Source: Garcia nutans
Lineage: Eukaryota; Streptophyta; Magnoliopsida; Malpighiales; Euphorbiaceae
Assembly: GCA_947685225.1 (NCBI GenBank)
Contig: CANTUV010000007.1
Span: 18,248,501 to 18,312,500 of the forward strand
Length of the DNA stretch: 64,000 nucleotides
Direction of reading: 5' to 3'
In this document: one piece after another, positions 23,262 through 32,967 of the stretch
Layout of the letters: each line of letters begins with the position of its first letter
How positions within the stretch are numbered: the stretch's first letter is position 1
The notes under the pieces: model-generated
What the model was told of the DNA's origin: nothing
Database searches by the model: none
What the model saw: the letters and a program-made list of their open reading frames with translations, nothing else
Made by a program: the position numbers and the translations under genes

Positions 23262-24081
23262 GTTCTTTCATTGATAGTAGATTTTAGGCATACCTGCAAG
23301 ACAATTGTGATAATCTTCTTTTAGGTACCCACATGAAGTTGGGTCCTTGATGGTTAGTAGAAAAAGTGCCTTCTAACTTGAGATGAGCCTTTCTTATATA
23401 GTAAGAGAAATTTTTGTGTCCAAATTTCATGCAATATGTGCATTGCCATGGTATCCTATACTTCTGCATTTTTCTTTTTGTGTTTAACATATTGTGCATG
23501 CAGCTACAAGTATGTGATTTCTTTTGTGCAAGTTTAGTGAACAACAATGCATAATTATTTTTGGCTTTATCTCCTAGTGAACCATAAGAAGTTCTTTTAG
23601 ACTTGGTGCAAGCATCTTTGATATGATCATCAGAAATTTCAATTGTAGATGCTTTTACAAATGTTGGTTTACTTGGTGCAATGTTGGTTGATCCATTGAA
23701 TCCTAATCCATACTTTAAGGAAGGTGATCTTTGGTTATTAATTAATGTATTTAATGCTTCCTTTCCTTTATGAAATTTGGAAATTGATTCTTTTAGTTCT
23801 TTTAGCTCATGCTTCAATGTTTCATTTTCTTTAATCACCTTTTCCAAGTCATGTGAGTTTTTATTTAACTCTCCTATCGTATTCATCAAGTGTTCATTTG
23901 AGGTTTTCAATTCTAAGGTAGAGTTCTTTAAGCATATAAAATCTTTTTCTAACTTAGAGTTTTTCTCTTTATAAAGCATCATTTTAGAGAAATATTTTTC
24001 TATTTTAAAATTCATGTGCTCAATCAAATCACTATCATCTATATCATTTATATCATCATGTGCTACTAGATCAAAAGATTA
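23262..24081 (-). pseudogene. Gag C-terminal coiled coil, second zinc knuckle and protease start, broken
   Basis: Follows gag in frame after a TAA at 24079-24081. Contains a long coiled coil (KNSKLEKDF ... LKHELKELKESISKF) and a zinc-knuckle-like CTYCMKFGHKNFSY, whose last cysteine is replaced by tyrosine, then FMWVPK. Frame changes follow near 23300 and near 23245, so the protease active-site region is not read in the same frame as either neighbour. The order matches Sirevirus gag-pro. Confidence 0.75.
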
Positions 24082-25161
24082 AGTACTTACCTCATTGGAG
24101 TCATCTTCAATGGCCATGAGACATAGATTTGCAATTCCTTCTTCTTCTTCTTCTTCACTTGAGGAAGAGTCATCCCATGTTGCTTTGAGAGACTTTTTCT
24201 TTTCTTTATCCCATTTCTTTTTGTTCTTTAATTTGAAGCAATCTGATTTAATGTGACAAGTTTTTCCACATTCATAGCATTTTACCTCATTTTTCTTTTC
24301 TTTATCTTTGAAGGAGAATTTTGGAGGTGTGCCTTCGTTTGCTTGTAGTCTTTTCTTTCTTTTCCATTCATTGATTCTTTTTGAGAACATTGCCATTTCA
24401 TCTTCATCATCAGTACCTTCATTGCTTGAGCTCTCAACTTCTTTTATTGCTTTGAGTGCAATTGGTTTTCTCTTTTCTTTCTCACCTTGATCTTTTTCTT
24501 TCTCACTGTGTAGCTCAAATGTGAGTAACTTTCCAACTAGCTCGTCGGTACTTAATGTGTTGAGATCATGAGCTTCTTCTATGGATGATACTTTGGATTC
24601 AAAGTTCTTTCTAGCTCTTAGGGCTCTCAAGATTTTACTGTTTACATCACCTTGATCATATACCTTGCCATACTTCTTTAGTTCATTAACAATAGCAAGC
24701 AAGCGATTGGTCATGTCGGTGACATTTTCATTTGGTTTCATCTTGAATAGCTCATACTCATGGACATGCATTTGTTTTTTGGTGAATCTCACTTGAGTTG
24801 TACCTTCATGGTAGTTTTCAAGTGTTTTCCAAATGCAATGTGCACAAGTTAAATGTTGAACTCTTCCACCTTCTTCTCTTGAAATGGAATTCATCAAGAT
24901 GGAAGCAGCTCTATTGTTCTTGAATCGATCTCTGATATTGCTAGTTGACCATTGAGCTTTGGGAAGTGGAACTTGAATACCATCAACTTCATAAGTGGGA
25001 GATTTCCACTCACTTTCCATGAAATCCCATAGTTCAATCCCTTCACTGTCTAGAAACAAGTACATTTTGTGTTTCCAGTATGAATAATCAGTTCCATCAA
25101 AGTAGGGTCTAAGAATAGAGTTAAGATTTCCATGAGAGCTTGATGAAGAAGAAGTTGCCAT
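24079..25161 (-). CDS. Gag of Sirevirus-like element (360 aa, ended by TAA)
   Basis: Starts MATSSSSSSHGN and has the copia-type gag core (FDGTDYSYWKHKMYLFL, then VHEYELFKMKPNENVTDM), a lysine-rich linker and one CCHC knuckle, CYECGKTCHIKSDC. It ends in VST followed by TAA; translation after the stop continues in frame into the gag C-terminal part, so the stop probably truncates a longer gag-pol. The start lies 54 bases inside the 5' LTR end, after the primer site. Confidence 0.85.
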   Translation of the reverse strand: MATSSSSSSHGNLNSILRPYFDGTDYSYWKHKMYLFLDSEGIELWDFMESEWKSPTYEVDGIQVPLPKAQWSTSNIRDRFKNNRAASILMNSISREEGGRVQHLTCAHCIWKTLENYHEGTTQVRFTKKQMHVHEYELFKMKPNENVTDMTNRLLAIVNELKKYGKVYDQGDVNSKILRALRARKNFESKVSSIEEAHDLNTLSTDELVGKLLTFELHSEKEKDQGEKEKRKPIALKAIKEVESSSNEGTDDEDEMAMFSKRINEWKRKKRLQANEGTPPKFSFKDKEKKNEVKCYECGKTCHIKSDCFKLKNKKKWDKEKKKSLKATWDDSSSSEEEEEEGIANLCLMAIEDDSNEVST

Positions 25162-25195
25162 AGTGGATTATATTTCACAATTAAGTTTAAGAAAT

Positions 25196-25215
25196 CTCAG
25201 GGCTCTGATACTAAT
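25196..25215 (-). other. Primer-binding site (tRNA-iMet), Sirevirus-like element
   Basis: On the minus strand, TAGTATCAGAGCCC follows the 5' LTR end after two bases. It matches the plant initiator-tRNA primer site (TGGTATCAGAGC) with one change. Confidence 0.88.
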
Positions 25216-26645
25216 TGTTGTCCCAAGATGGCAACCAAGAGGGGGGGTGAATTGGTTTCCTCAAGAAATAATGACAATTAAAAAACTCAACAAAATAGAA
25301 GTGCGGAATTAAGAGATCGTTGAGTAATGGAAGAAAGAAAGAACACACAAGATTTATAGTGGTTCGGATTTTACTTCAATCCTACATCCACTTCCTTAAC
25401 AACTTGTTAAGGTTCCACTAATCTTTGAAGTTTTTACAAGCTCACTTCCAACTTTGGTGTTTTCACAAGTTCACACCTAACTTCACAAGTGTTTTCTAAG
25501 GCTAACACTCAAGAACCTTTAAAGGAGTTTTTAAGGCTTACTCTCACAACCCAAACAAGAGTTTTACAAGGCTTACTCTAACAACCCAAGTGTTTCCCGA
25601 GCTCACACTCAAACTTATACAATGGTGTTTTTAATGCTAACACCTAACATTCATTACAATTCAAAATGTAAGTTTAAGTAAAAGAAAAATTGTTGCTTGG
25701 CTATCAAATTCTGTTTTGCTTTTCACACTACATTTTTTTTCTCATAGAAACATTGTATTTATAGCCAATGTGGTCATACTAGCCATTATTGATAGTGAGA
25801 TTAAAGTCTTGGCAGTTTAGACCTTCTTTACTTAAACTGTCCGAAGCATTTCGCGGTCGTCCTTCATACAAGGATGGTCGCTCTCTGGCTTCACGCGGTC
25901 GTCCTTTAACAAGGGACGGTCGCTGCTTTTGAAAAAGCTTCAACGGTCGAATTTTAGTGCTCTGCAGCTGGAATCTTGCCCATGCTGTGTTTGTCAGACC
26001 GGTTCTTGCCCATGCTGTGTTTGTCGGGACGGTCGCGCCAAGCAAAGGTGTGGTCGCCCTTTTTGAATATTGAAGTGGGTTTACAACGGTCATGTCACGT
26101 GTCATTCTCTGACAGAGCAAAAGAGATGTCCGCCATAATTTGAATCTCGCGGTCGCCCTAGGTAGTGTCTCGCGGTTGGATTGAGGTTCTTGCGTCGAAC
26201 TTCTGGACACACCTGAGGACGCGAACATTACTGTCTCTTTAAGTAATTTCTTCTTGAATGGGTGGAGCGGTCGCGAATCTATATGGGCGGTCGCTACAGC
26301 AGCAAGTGAGACCGTGTCATTCACCGTTCTTGTCACCGCAAACCTTACTGTGATTAGAATGATTCGAGGCCTTTGAGTAGCGGTCGTCCAGAACTTGGGA
26401 CGGTCGATCTTCTTGAAGTACGATCGAGACTTAGGTCGGGCTTCTGACCGCGAAAGCTACTATGATAAGGTTTCATCTTTAAATTCCATGGTGCGGTCGT
26501 ATGCATGTAGGGTGCGACCGCTAGAGGTGTTCTGTTCACCTTTATTTGAAGCAACCTAATCCTGCAACAAGATTCTTCAAACACAAGTTAAATAGATCAT
26601 CCATTTGAGTTGTCAAGGATCAAAATTAAGATCATTTGTCTAACA
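25216..26645 (-). repeat. Sirevirus-like 5' LTR
   Basis: Same ends as the left LTR. Longer by about 30 bp because TTCTTGCCCATGCTGTG and adjoining bases are tandemly duplicated near 25975-26030. TATAAATA at 25756-25763 (minus) and the GGTCG cluster at 25850-26520 are conserved. Confidence 0.92.
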
Positions 26646-26650
26646 ATTAT

Positions 26651-26937
26651 AATTAAGAATTTTATAATATTAGACCTAAAAAGGAGGCCAGTTGCAATGA
26701 ACAGGGTGCTGGGTTATTCTAACCTTCTCCACGCTTACCCAACTTTCTAAACCCATTAAGGGGTTGGGGATTTATTAGAAATTGAGTCATCTACCCCTTT
26801 ATTTTTCCCGGCCTGCCCAGGTGAGGACTCCATTATCTTCAGGTTTATGCCTATGTTCTCTAAGGCCCTGAACCTAGCAGTGCCGAAGTCGCAAGAACTA
26901 TTTCATATGGGAGTAGGGACAAAATTCTTTATTCACA
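26651..26937 (+). repeat. Tat 5' LTR, second part
   Basis: Continues the LTR after the Sirevirus-like insert and aligns with 60667-60966 (AATTAAGAATTTTATAATATTA, then the GGGTGCTG, CTCTAAGGC and GAAGTCGCAAGAAC blocks). Ends TTCACA. Confidence 0.9.
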
Positions 26938-26955
26938 GTGGCGACTCTACTACGG
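26938..26955 (+). other. Primer-binding site of the Tat element (tRNA-Arg type)
   Basis: GTGGCGACTCTACTACGG directly follows the LTR end. It resembles the TGGCGACTCTGCTGGGG-type site of Tat/Ogre elements, with a few substitutions. Confidence 0.75.
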
Positions 26956-28063
26956 ATAAGAGAAGTTAATTTCGTTGGTCTTTATATTATTTTATTCTTG
27001 CTTATTATCATATTATCCATTGCATCATTTAGAATGCATTGTATGTGTGAGTTAGGACGCCTGTGTTGCCCGTGTTGTGCTATGTGAAGGATACCATACT
27101 TTCACTCAAGGTTTGGAGATCAAGCATGGCATAACAACTCGTAGCCTTGTGTCTTTTGGTATATACTTGCTATGGGAACCTAAAGTTTTCAACCCAAAGA
27201 CTAAAGCTCATGTAATTGGCCTAGTTATTTTCCTTAGGTTTTTACCCTAAATGCTTTTTATTTGACTATGATTAATTTATCTTGTCTTAAACTATGGCTT
27301 ATTTGGTTTGTTATTTTTCTAATATGACCTAATCATATTGTAAGCTCAAAATAATTTTTCCTTTAAATCTAAAAGACTAAATTCCAAAATTTTCAAAATC
27401 TTCTTTTCAAGGTGGGTCAAAAATCTTTTTCAATCTTATGACCAAAACTTAAAAGCCCAAGGGCTTTAAAACAAAATTATTTTTTGCTTCATCTAAAGAT
27501 TGAAAAAAATAGCTTACAAATATTTAAGTCAATTACGGAATACCAAAAATCAATTGTGAGCCTAATTTATACCAAGAACCATTAATCATGGGCTTATTTT
27601 TAGCATGAATCATTGGTTACTTTTTTCAAATGAGAAATCTATTTATGATAAAACTATTAATTTAGTTTTAATCCAATATAGCATAAAAGTTATTTTAGTT
27701 GAGATTCAATGGATTAAGACTTAATTAATGAGAATTATCATAAACTAACTTCTATGTTTGAAAATATAACTATTGGTTAAATCGTTCGAGGGAATATTTT
27801 GCAAAAATGAGATATCCCATGTTGGTATTTTATTGACCATATACCTAGGAAAAGAGACTCTCCATTCATGTATGGAAGATATAAGGTTGGAAGGAACGTC
27901 CCAATTATCTTTCTTTGTCTGTTACTTGTGCATACATGCATATACGCATTACATTACATGGCATTGATCTTTTCTGGCTGACAGCCCTAGAATACGGTAA
28001 TTGAAGATCATACAACGACACTACCTACAACATTGATTTTGATTCAAGTGCATCATTGGGAGG
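26956..28063 (+). other. Tat internal leader, non-coding
   Basis: About 1.1 kb between the primer site and the gag remnant, AT-rich, no convincing frame. Long untranslated leaders are usual in this lineage. Confidence 0.55.
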
Positions 28064-28512
28064 ATGGATGCAAACCAGCTAAGGGACATAGTTGATGAAG
28101 TTGTTAAAGCTAGGATGGCCGAACTACAAGATTAATTGGCTGAAATTATGAAGACCCAGTTGATTGAAATTCTATAGATCATCAACAATGCTAATGAGGC
28201 ATGTCCCATTGACAAAAAAAAAAGAAGGGAAAGGTAGCATTAACAAGGAACAGGTCCTCTGATAAAGATAAAATGAAAAATGATGTGATGTCTAAGTGGA
28301 GCAATAAGGGTGGCTACCACCCCTGTAGGCAAAGTCAAAGGGAAAGAAGAGGTGTTGAGAAAAATGCAACAACTGAACCAGCAAAGAAGCATAAATTTTT
28401 AGACTTGGGGGAACCTTTGTCAAAGATGTTAGAGAATCTAATGAAGATGGATTTGCTACAACCACTAGCACCTCAATCTCTACACAAGCCTCTACCATCA
28501 AATTTTGATGCC
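28064..28512 (+). pseudogene. Tat gag remnant, N-terminal side
   Basis: Starts MDANQLRDIVDEVVKARM at 28064, then has stops and at least one frame change. From about 28390 it reads FLDLGEPLSKMLENLMK and KPLPSNFDAK, the conserved Tat/Ogre gag segment before the zinc knuckle. It is cut at 28517 by the Athila-like element; the next residues of the same domain are found at 36412. Confidence 0.75.
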
Positions 28513-28517
28513 AAGGT
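28513..28517. repeat. Target-site duplication AAGGT (partner AAGGA at 36407-36411)
   Basis: Four of five bases agree, and the gag codons continue across the joined site (FDAK, then DLCQFH), confirming the insertion point of the Athila-like element. Confidence 0.78.
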
Positions 28518-28797
28518 TGTTTTGTTAGTTTTTGTTATAGATTTGTAGTCTGTTTATTATGATAATTATTGTTTTATTTAGGTATTTTGTTAGTTTTTAT
28601 CAGTTTGTTTAGTGTTTTCATTAATTTTGATAGTTTTAGTTTATTTCAGTGTTTATGTTGTTTTTTATCTAGTTTTTAGTATGTGTTTATGTTTTGTTAG
28701 TTATTGTTTATTTAGTTTTTGTTTAAAGTTATTTGATGTTTTGTTTTAGGTTAAAAAAGCCAAGGAACCAAGACTGAAGGAAGAATGCACAGTAGCT

Positions 28798-29226
28798 GAC
28801 ACAGGCAGAGGACACAGCCAAGTCACTGGCCGTGTCCCATATCAAGTTAAAGAAGAAGAGCAACTCACAGAAGCAGACACATGCAAGGGACACGGCCAAG
28901 TCAGTGGCCGTGTCCCTCCAATGAAGCCCAGACACGGCCAAGTCACTCTGACTTGGCCGTGTCTCACCAAGTTCCAAAGGAATAGAAGAAGCAAAACTCA
29001 CAGTGGAAGACACAGGCAAGGGACACGGCCAAGTCACCTGGCCATGTCCCTCCAAAAGGCTTCAACAAGGCCAAGTCAAGCTCCACTTGGCCGTGTCACT
29101 CAACAAAGAAGAAAAGAAGAGAGACAAGCAGTGGTGGACACAAACAAGGGACACGGCCAAGTCACCAGGCCGTGTCCCTCCAAAGAACACTCACACGGCC
29201 AAGTCACTTCTGACTTGGCCATGTCC
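28798..29226 (+). promoter_or_regulatory. Array of GGACACGGCCAAGTCAC palindromes in Athila-like LTR
   Basis: Seven imperfect inverted repeats, each GGACACGGCCAAGTCA, a short spacer, then GGCCGTGTCCC or GACTTGGCCGTGTC, separated by 25-60 bases of purine-rich spacer. The last ends about 45 bases before the TATA box. The position is that of a U3 enhancer. The same array is at 34976-35395 in the 3' LTR. Small open frames across it are artefacts. Confidence 0.8.
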
Positions 29227-29269
29227 CTCATGAACTAAATGCGCAACGGATTTTAAAGCGTACGTTTAG

Positions 29270-29277
29270 TATAAAAG
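29270..29277 (+). promoter_or_regulatory. TATA box of Athila-like LTR
   Basis: TATAAAAG, with the same octamer at 35437-35444 in the 3' LTR; transcription would start about 30 bases downstream. Confidence 0.75.
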
Positions 29278-30239
29278 GAAAAGGAAGAGCTAGGGTTGAG
29301 GGGTGTTGACGATTTGGAGCAAAGTTTTGAGCCGTCAGAGAAAAGTTTTAGGGTTTAACATTAGTTTTCTTGATTTTGATTTCACTTTTGATTACTTTAG
29401 CTTAGATTAGATTGTTCTAGCCATTGTTTCATCCTTCTTGCAAGATTTGAACAAGAGATTCTTCAGAAGCTTCAAGGAGTTGTAACTTGGTTTTGTTCTC
29501 GAACTTATTCTCTTTATTTACATTGAAATTGTTTTAACGGATATTATCATGTCTATTTTGATTTCTTTGAACATTAATGAGATGAATATGTTTGATTGCA
29601 TTATGAACTAATTCGATCTAGTCTAGGGTTTGTATGGATCTGCTATGATTGTATGAATTGGTTATTCTCTTAGCTAATAATTTCTTTTGCCTTTATTGAA
29701 TGAAATATTGTTACATATAATTGATTGGCCACCAATTGTGTGTTTTAGGTATTAGATGATGGATTGAGAGATGAAGTATAATGCTGGAACAATTCAATTA
29801 AGGACTTAGGTGAATTAGGGATATAACCTATTAAAAAGATTGTTTCAATTATAACAAGATTAGTTGTAAGAGGTTTGAATGCGAGAGCTTATTTCCTTGA
29901 CTCAATTAATTAAGTTGTTTGAGATTTAATCTTCGAAATTAAATTAGTTAAGTGGAATAACCGTTCATACAAATAAGTAGTAGAGAAGTACAAACCCTAG
30001 ACCTTTTTATCAAGTGAATCAAAACATCAGCTCTTGTTTACTTTTATTGTTTTAAACTTCAATTAAACTTCTTCTTTAGTTAGCAATTTAAATTTATTCA
30101 TTACTTGATACTTTTAATTTGATAATCAATTAGCCACTTTAGCTTCCTTATGAGACGACCTTGGGGTGAGCACCTTTGCTACAGCTACCTCGTATACTTG
30201 CGAGTGACGCTTTGTGGTAGAGTTAATTTGAGCGCAACA

Positions 30240-30266
30240 AGTTTTTGACGCCGCTGCCGGGGAGGC
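30240..30266 (+). other. Primer-binding site of Athila-like element (tRNA-Asp type)
   Basis: TGACGCCGCTGCCGGGGA begins within 10 bases of the LTR end and is close to the TGGCGCCGTTGCCGGGGA site of Athila-type elements. Confidence 0.82.
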
Positions 30267-30378
30267 TAATTGGCGAAATTGTTTATTTAAAAAAAATTTA
30301 GATTATTTTTCATTGTTTATTTTTTATTTTATTTGTCTTTTGCTTTTAATAATTTTGTTTTTTCTAGAAACTCTGTTT

Positions 30379-32967
30379 ATGCAAGGCAGGAGGTCACTCA
30401 AAGGAGAGCTACATCCATTCATTCCAGAAATTCAGAGAGTGAAAAGGAGCAGGGAAGAGTTTGAGCTGTACACAGGATTTGATTCTTCAGAGGAAGACAC
30501 TTCGGATTGTGAGTCAGAATCTACACAATCTGTTAAAATGGCTGAAGAAAGACAAAGGACAATGAGAGACTTTGCTAGACCTGTCATTGGAACTTCCACT
30601 TCTTGCATAAGACTGACAGATGCAGCAAGGAATTATGAGTTGAAGAACATTCACTACAATATGCTGCCATCATTTTATGGAGTTCCAAATGAAGATCCTT
30701 TGAACTTTATTAGGGATTTCTACTTCACCCTCAACACTTTTCCATTGGGAGGATTAACAGAGGATCAGTTGAGGATGCGGTGTTTTCCATATACTTTGAA
30801 GGATAGGGCAAAGAGCTGGCTTATGATGTTTCCCAAAAACTCTTTGACAACTTGGGAGCAAGTTTATAACAAATTCATGGGCAAGTTCTATTCACATCAA
30901 AAGACAGCTGAATTGAGAGGGAAGATTGCTACATTCTCTCAATTTGAAGGAGAGCCATTTCATGAGGCTTGGGACAGATTCAAGATGCTATTGATCCAGT
31001 GTCCACATCATCATTACCTGCTTCAACTTCTTAATCAGTTCTTTTATGATGGTTTAACACAGCAATTTCAGAACACTGTTGATAATGCAGCTGGGGGAGC
31101 CATGGGAGAAAAGACAGCAGCTGAAACTTATGATATTTTTGAGATGTTGGGAGCTAATTCTCAACAGAAGAGTGTAAGAGGAAGAAGCAAAGGGGTGAAC
31201 CAATTGGAAGCCAATAGTGATATGGTAAATCAGATAGCTGAGTTGACAAAGCAAGTGCAGATGCTGAACATGAAGAACAATATTTCTTCATCTACTCAAG
31301 AAGCGTGTGGAATCTGTGGAATTTTTGGGCATGGAGCAAATATTTGCCCCTCTGCATATGAGTCTTTTGGTAATGCTGAGCAAGTCAATGCTATGGGGGG
31401 ATTTCAACCAAGGGCCAGAAATGATCCTTACTCCAACACTTACAACCCTGGTTGGAGGAATCACCCAAATTTTTCTTGGGCAACAAATAATTCTCAACAG
31501 CCTTTTCATTTGCTCCAGAGTCAGAATCAAGAGCTGGGTCAATCCTCAAATCAAGGGAAGTCTAAAATAGAGAGTTTGGAGGAAAGTTTACAGGCTTTTA
31601 TCCAGGTCAGTGAAAAAAATCAAGAGATAACAAACAAGAGGCTGGATTCCTTAGAAGCATCTTTTAAGAAGGTGGAGACACAAGTTGGACAACTTGCACA
31701 ACAGATGCAGATTCAACAAAAGGGGAAGTTCCCAAGTCGACCTGAGCAGGCACAATCTGTGACTGTTCTTAGAAGTGGTAAGGTAATTAACACTAATGTT
31801 GAAAATGATTCTGTGAATGCAGGTAACAAAGAGAACAAGAAGGAAGGAGAACCAAAGAACAAAGGTGCTGGAGAAAGATCAGTGGAGAAGTCCCCTACAG
31901 CAGATCCACATAAGGCAAGCAATTCATACCAGCCACCTGTACCATTCCCCAGCAGGTTGAAGGATGATAAAACAGATAAGCAATTTTCTAACATCTTCAA
32001 CATGCTGTCTAAGGTAAGTATTAACTTACCCTTACTTGAGGCAATAAAGAACATGTCGGCTTATACCAAGTTCTTCAAAGAGCTGATCACCAAGAAAAAG
32101 AGGTATGAGACAAATGAAAAGGTGATAGTTTCAGAGCTAGCTAGTGTTGTTCTGCAGCATAAACTACCTCCCAAACTAAAGGATCCTGGTAGCTTTACAA
32201 TTCAAATTACTGTGGGGAATGGAAAGGGGACTGAAAGCATGTGTGATCTAGGAGCTAGTGTGAATTTAATGCCTTACTCTGTGTTTAAAGAATTAGGACT
32301 AGGGGAGCTTAAACCGACAAAAATGGTGTTGCAATTAGCTGATAGGTCTTTTAGATTCCCGAAAGGGGTTATAGAAGATGTGTTAGTTAAGGTTGGAGGG
32401 TTGATAGTACCTTTGGATTTCATAGTACTTGACATGGAAGGAAGTAATCCTTCACCATCTGCACACACTATTCTGCTGGGTAGGCCTTTCATGGCTACTA
32501 CCAACACTTTGATAGATGTTAAAAATGGTAAGTTGTCAATGACTGTCTTAGGGCAAACTGTTGAATTTTCTATTTTTAACACTTCTCCTAGTCCTACAAC
32601 TGCTTTATATGAGGAATGTTCTTTAATTAATTGTGTTGAAGCAGTTGTTTCAGATGTTGTGTTGCAGACAGACCCCCCAAATAAATTGGAGCTGACAATG
32701 ACTTTAGAAGAGGGGGCTAAATTAGTGGGGAAGACCCAAAGATGCCTTAACCCAAAGGCATATGAGAGCTCGAGGAAATATAAGGATCACACTAAAGCAC
32801 TTCAAGACAGATTTATTGTGCATCAGACATTGAGTCCAGGTATGAAAGTTTTACTTTTTAATTCTCGACTCCGTCTATTTCCAGGTAAACCCAAATCTAG
32901 ATGGAGTGGTCCTTTCAAGGTAACTAAGGTATGTCCTTCTGGTGCCATTGAATTGTTTAACTCTTGA
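30379..32967 (+). CDS. Gag-protease fused in frame to integrase C-terminal tail (Athila-like, about 862 aa)
   Basis: The start at 30379 (MQGRRSLKG) is preferred; the frame extends 22 hydrophobic codons upstream, but these lie in a T-rich leader ending TTTTCTAG that looks like an intron acceptor. Retrotransposon gag core at about residues 95-230 (DPLNFIRDFY, FPYTLKDRAKSWL, EAWDRFKMLLIQCPHH). CCHC knuckle CGICGIFGHGANIC at ~310-323. Basic/coiled linker. Retropepsin with CDLGASVNLMP (~623) and ILLGRPFMAT. Then, with no RT, RNase H or integrase core, the frame passes at about residue 785-795 into the integrase tail (YKDHTKAL, SPGMKVLLFNSRLRLFPGK, SRWSGPF). The tail ends early at TGA 32965-32967, after which tail-like residues continue (RHRVKPY). 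Fusion in frame implies a clean internal deletion. Confidence 0.85.
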   Translation: MQGRRSLKGELHPFIPEIQRVKRSREEFELYTGFDSSEEDTSDCESESTQSVKMAEERQRTMRDFARPVIGTSTSCIRLTDAARNYELKNIHYNMLPSFYGVPNEDPLNFIRDFYFTLNTFPLGGLTEDQLRMRCFPYTLKDRAKSWLMMFPKNSLTTWEQVYNKFMGKFYSHQKTAELRGKIATFSQFEGEPFHEAWDRFKMLLIQCPHHHYLLQLLNQFFYDGLTQQFQNTVDNAAGGAMGEKTAAETYDIFEMLGANSQQKSVRGRSKGVNQLEANSDMVNQIAELTKQVQMLNMKNNISSSTQEACGICGIFGHGANICPSAYESFGNAEQVNAMGGFQPRARNDPYSNTYNPGWRNHPNFSWATNNSQQPFHLLQSQNQELGQSSNQGKSKIESLEESLQAFIQVSEKNQEITNKRLDSLEASFKKVETQVGQLAQQMQIQQKGKFPSRPEQAQSVTVLRSGKVINTNVENDSVNAGNKENKKEGEPKNKGAGERSVEKSPTADPHKASNSYQPPVPFPSRLKDDKTDKQFSNIFNMLSKVSINLPLLEAIKNMSAYTKFFKELITKKKRYETNEKVIVSELASVVLQHKLPPKLKDPGSFTIQITVGNGKGTESMCDLGASVNLMPYSVFKELGLGELKPTKMVLQLADRSFRFPKGVIEDVLVKVGGLIVPLDFIVLDMEGSNPSPSAHTILLGRPFMATTNTLIDVKNGKLSMTVLGQTVEFSIFNTSPSPTTALYEECSLINCVEAVVSDVVLQTDPPNKLELTMTLEEGAKLVGKTQRCLNPKAYESSRKYKDHTKALQDRFIVHQTLSPGMKVLLFNSRLRLFPGKPKSRWSGPFKVTKVCPSGAIELFNS

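Larger units (their letters stand above)
16438..26645 (-). mobile_element. Sirevirus-like Ty1/copia retrotransposon (10.2 kb)
   Basis: Two LTRs of 1401 and 1430 bp begin TGTTGTCCC and end CTAACA, with a 5-bp target duplication ATTAT. Coding is on the minus strand in the order gag, protease, integrase, RT, RNase H (copia order), followed by an extra ORF before the 3' LTR. A tRNA-iMet primer site lies next to the right (5') LTR. Purine tracts repeated several times beside the left (3') LTR, the long LTR and the extra ORF point to the Sirevirus lineage. LTRs differ at about 30 sites by eye. The polyprotein has stops and frameshifts. Confidence 0.9.
28518..30239 (+). repeat. Athila-like 5' LTR
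   Basis: Aligns end to end with 34686-36406. Contains a GC-rich palindrome array (28798-29226), TATAAAAG (29270-29277) and a U5-like part ending GAGCGCAACA. Confidence 0.93.

Noticed and set aside
24055..24081. Intron at the end of Sirevirus-like gag (GAG|GTAAGT ... CTAG)
   Set aside because: The would-be intron is only about 25 bases, too short for plants; the sequence reads through in frame after one stop codon, so a nonsense change is simpler.
28921..29238. Plus and minus frames across the Athila-like LTR palindromes (also at 35088-35405)
   Set aside because: They repeat GHGQVT/DTAKSP-like peptides in step with the palindromes and lie upstream of the TATA box, so they are artefacts of the array.
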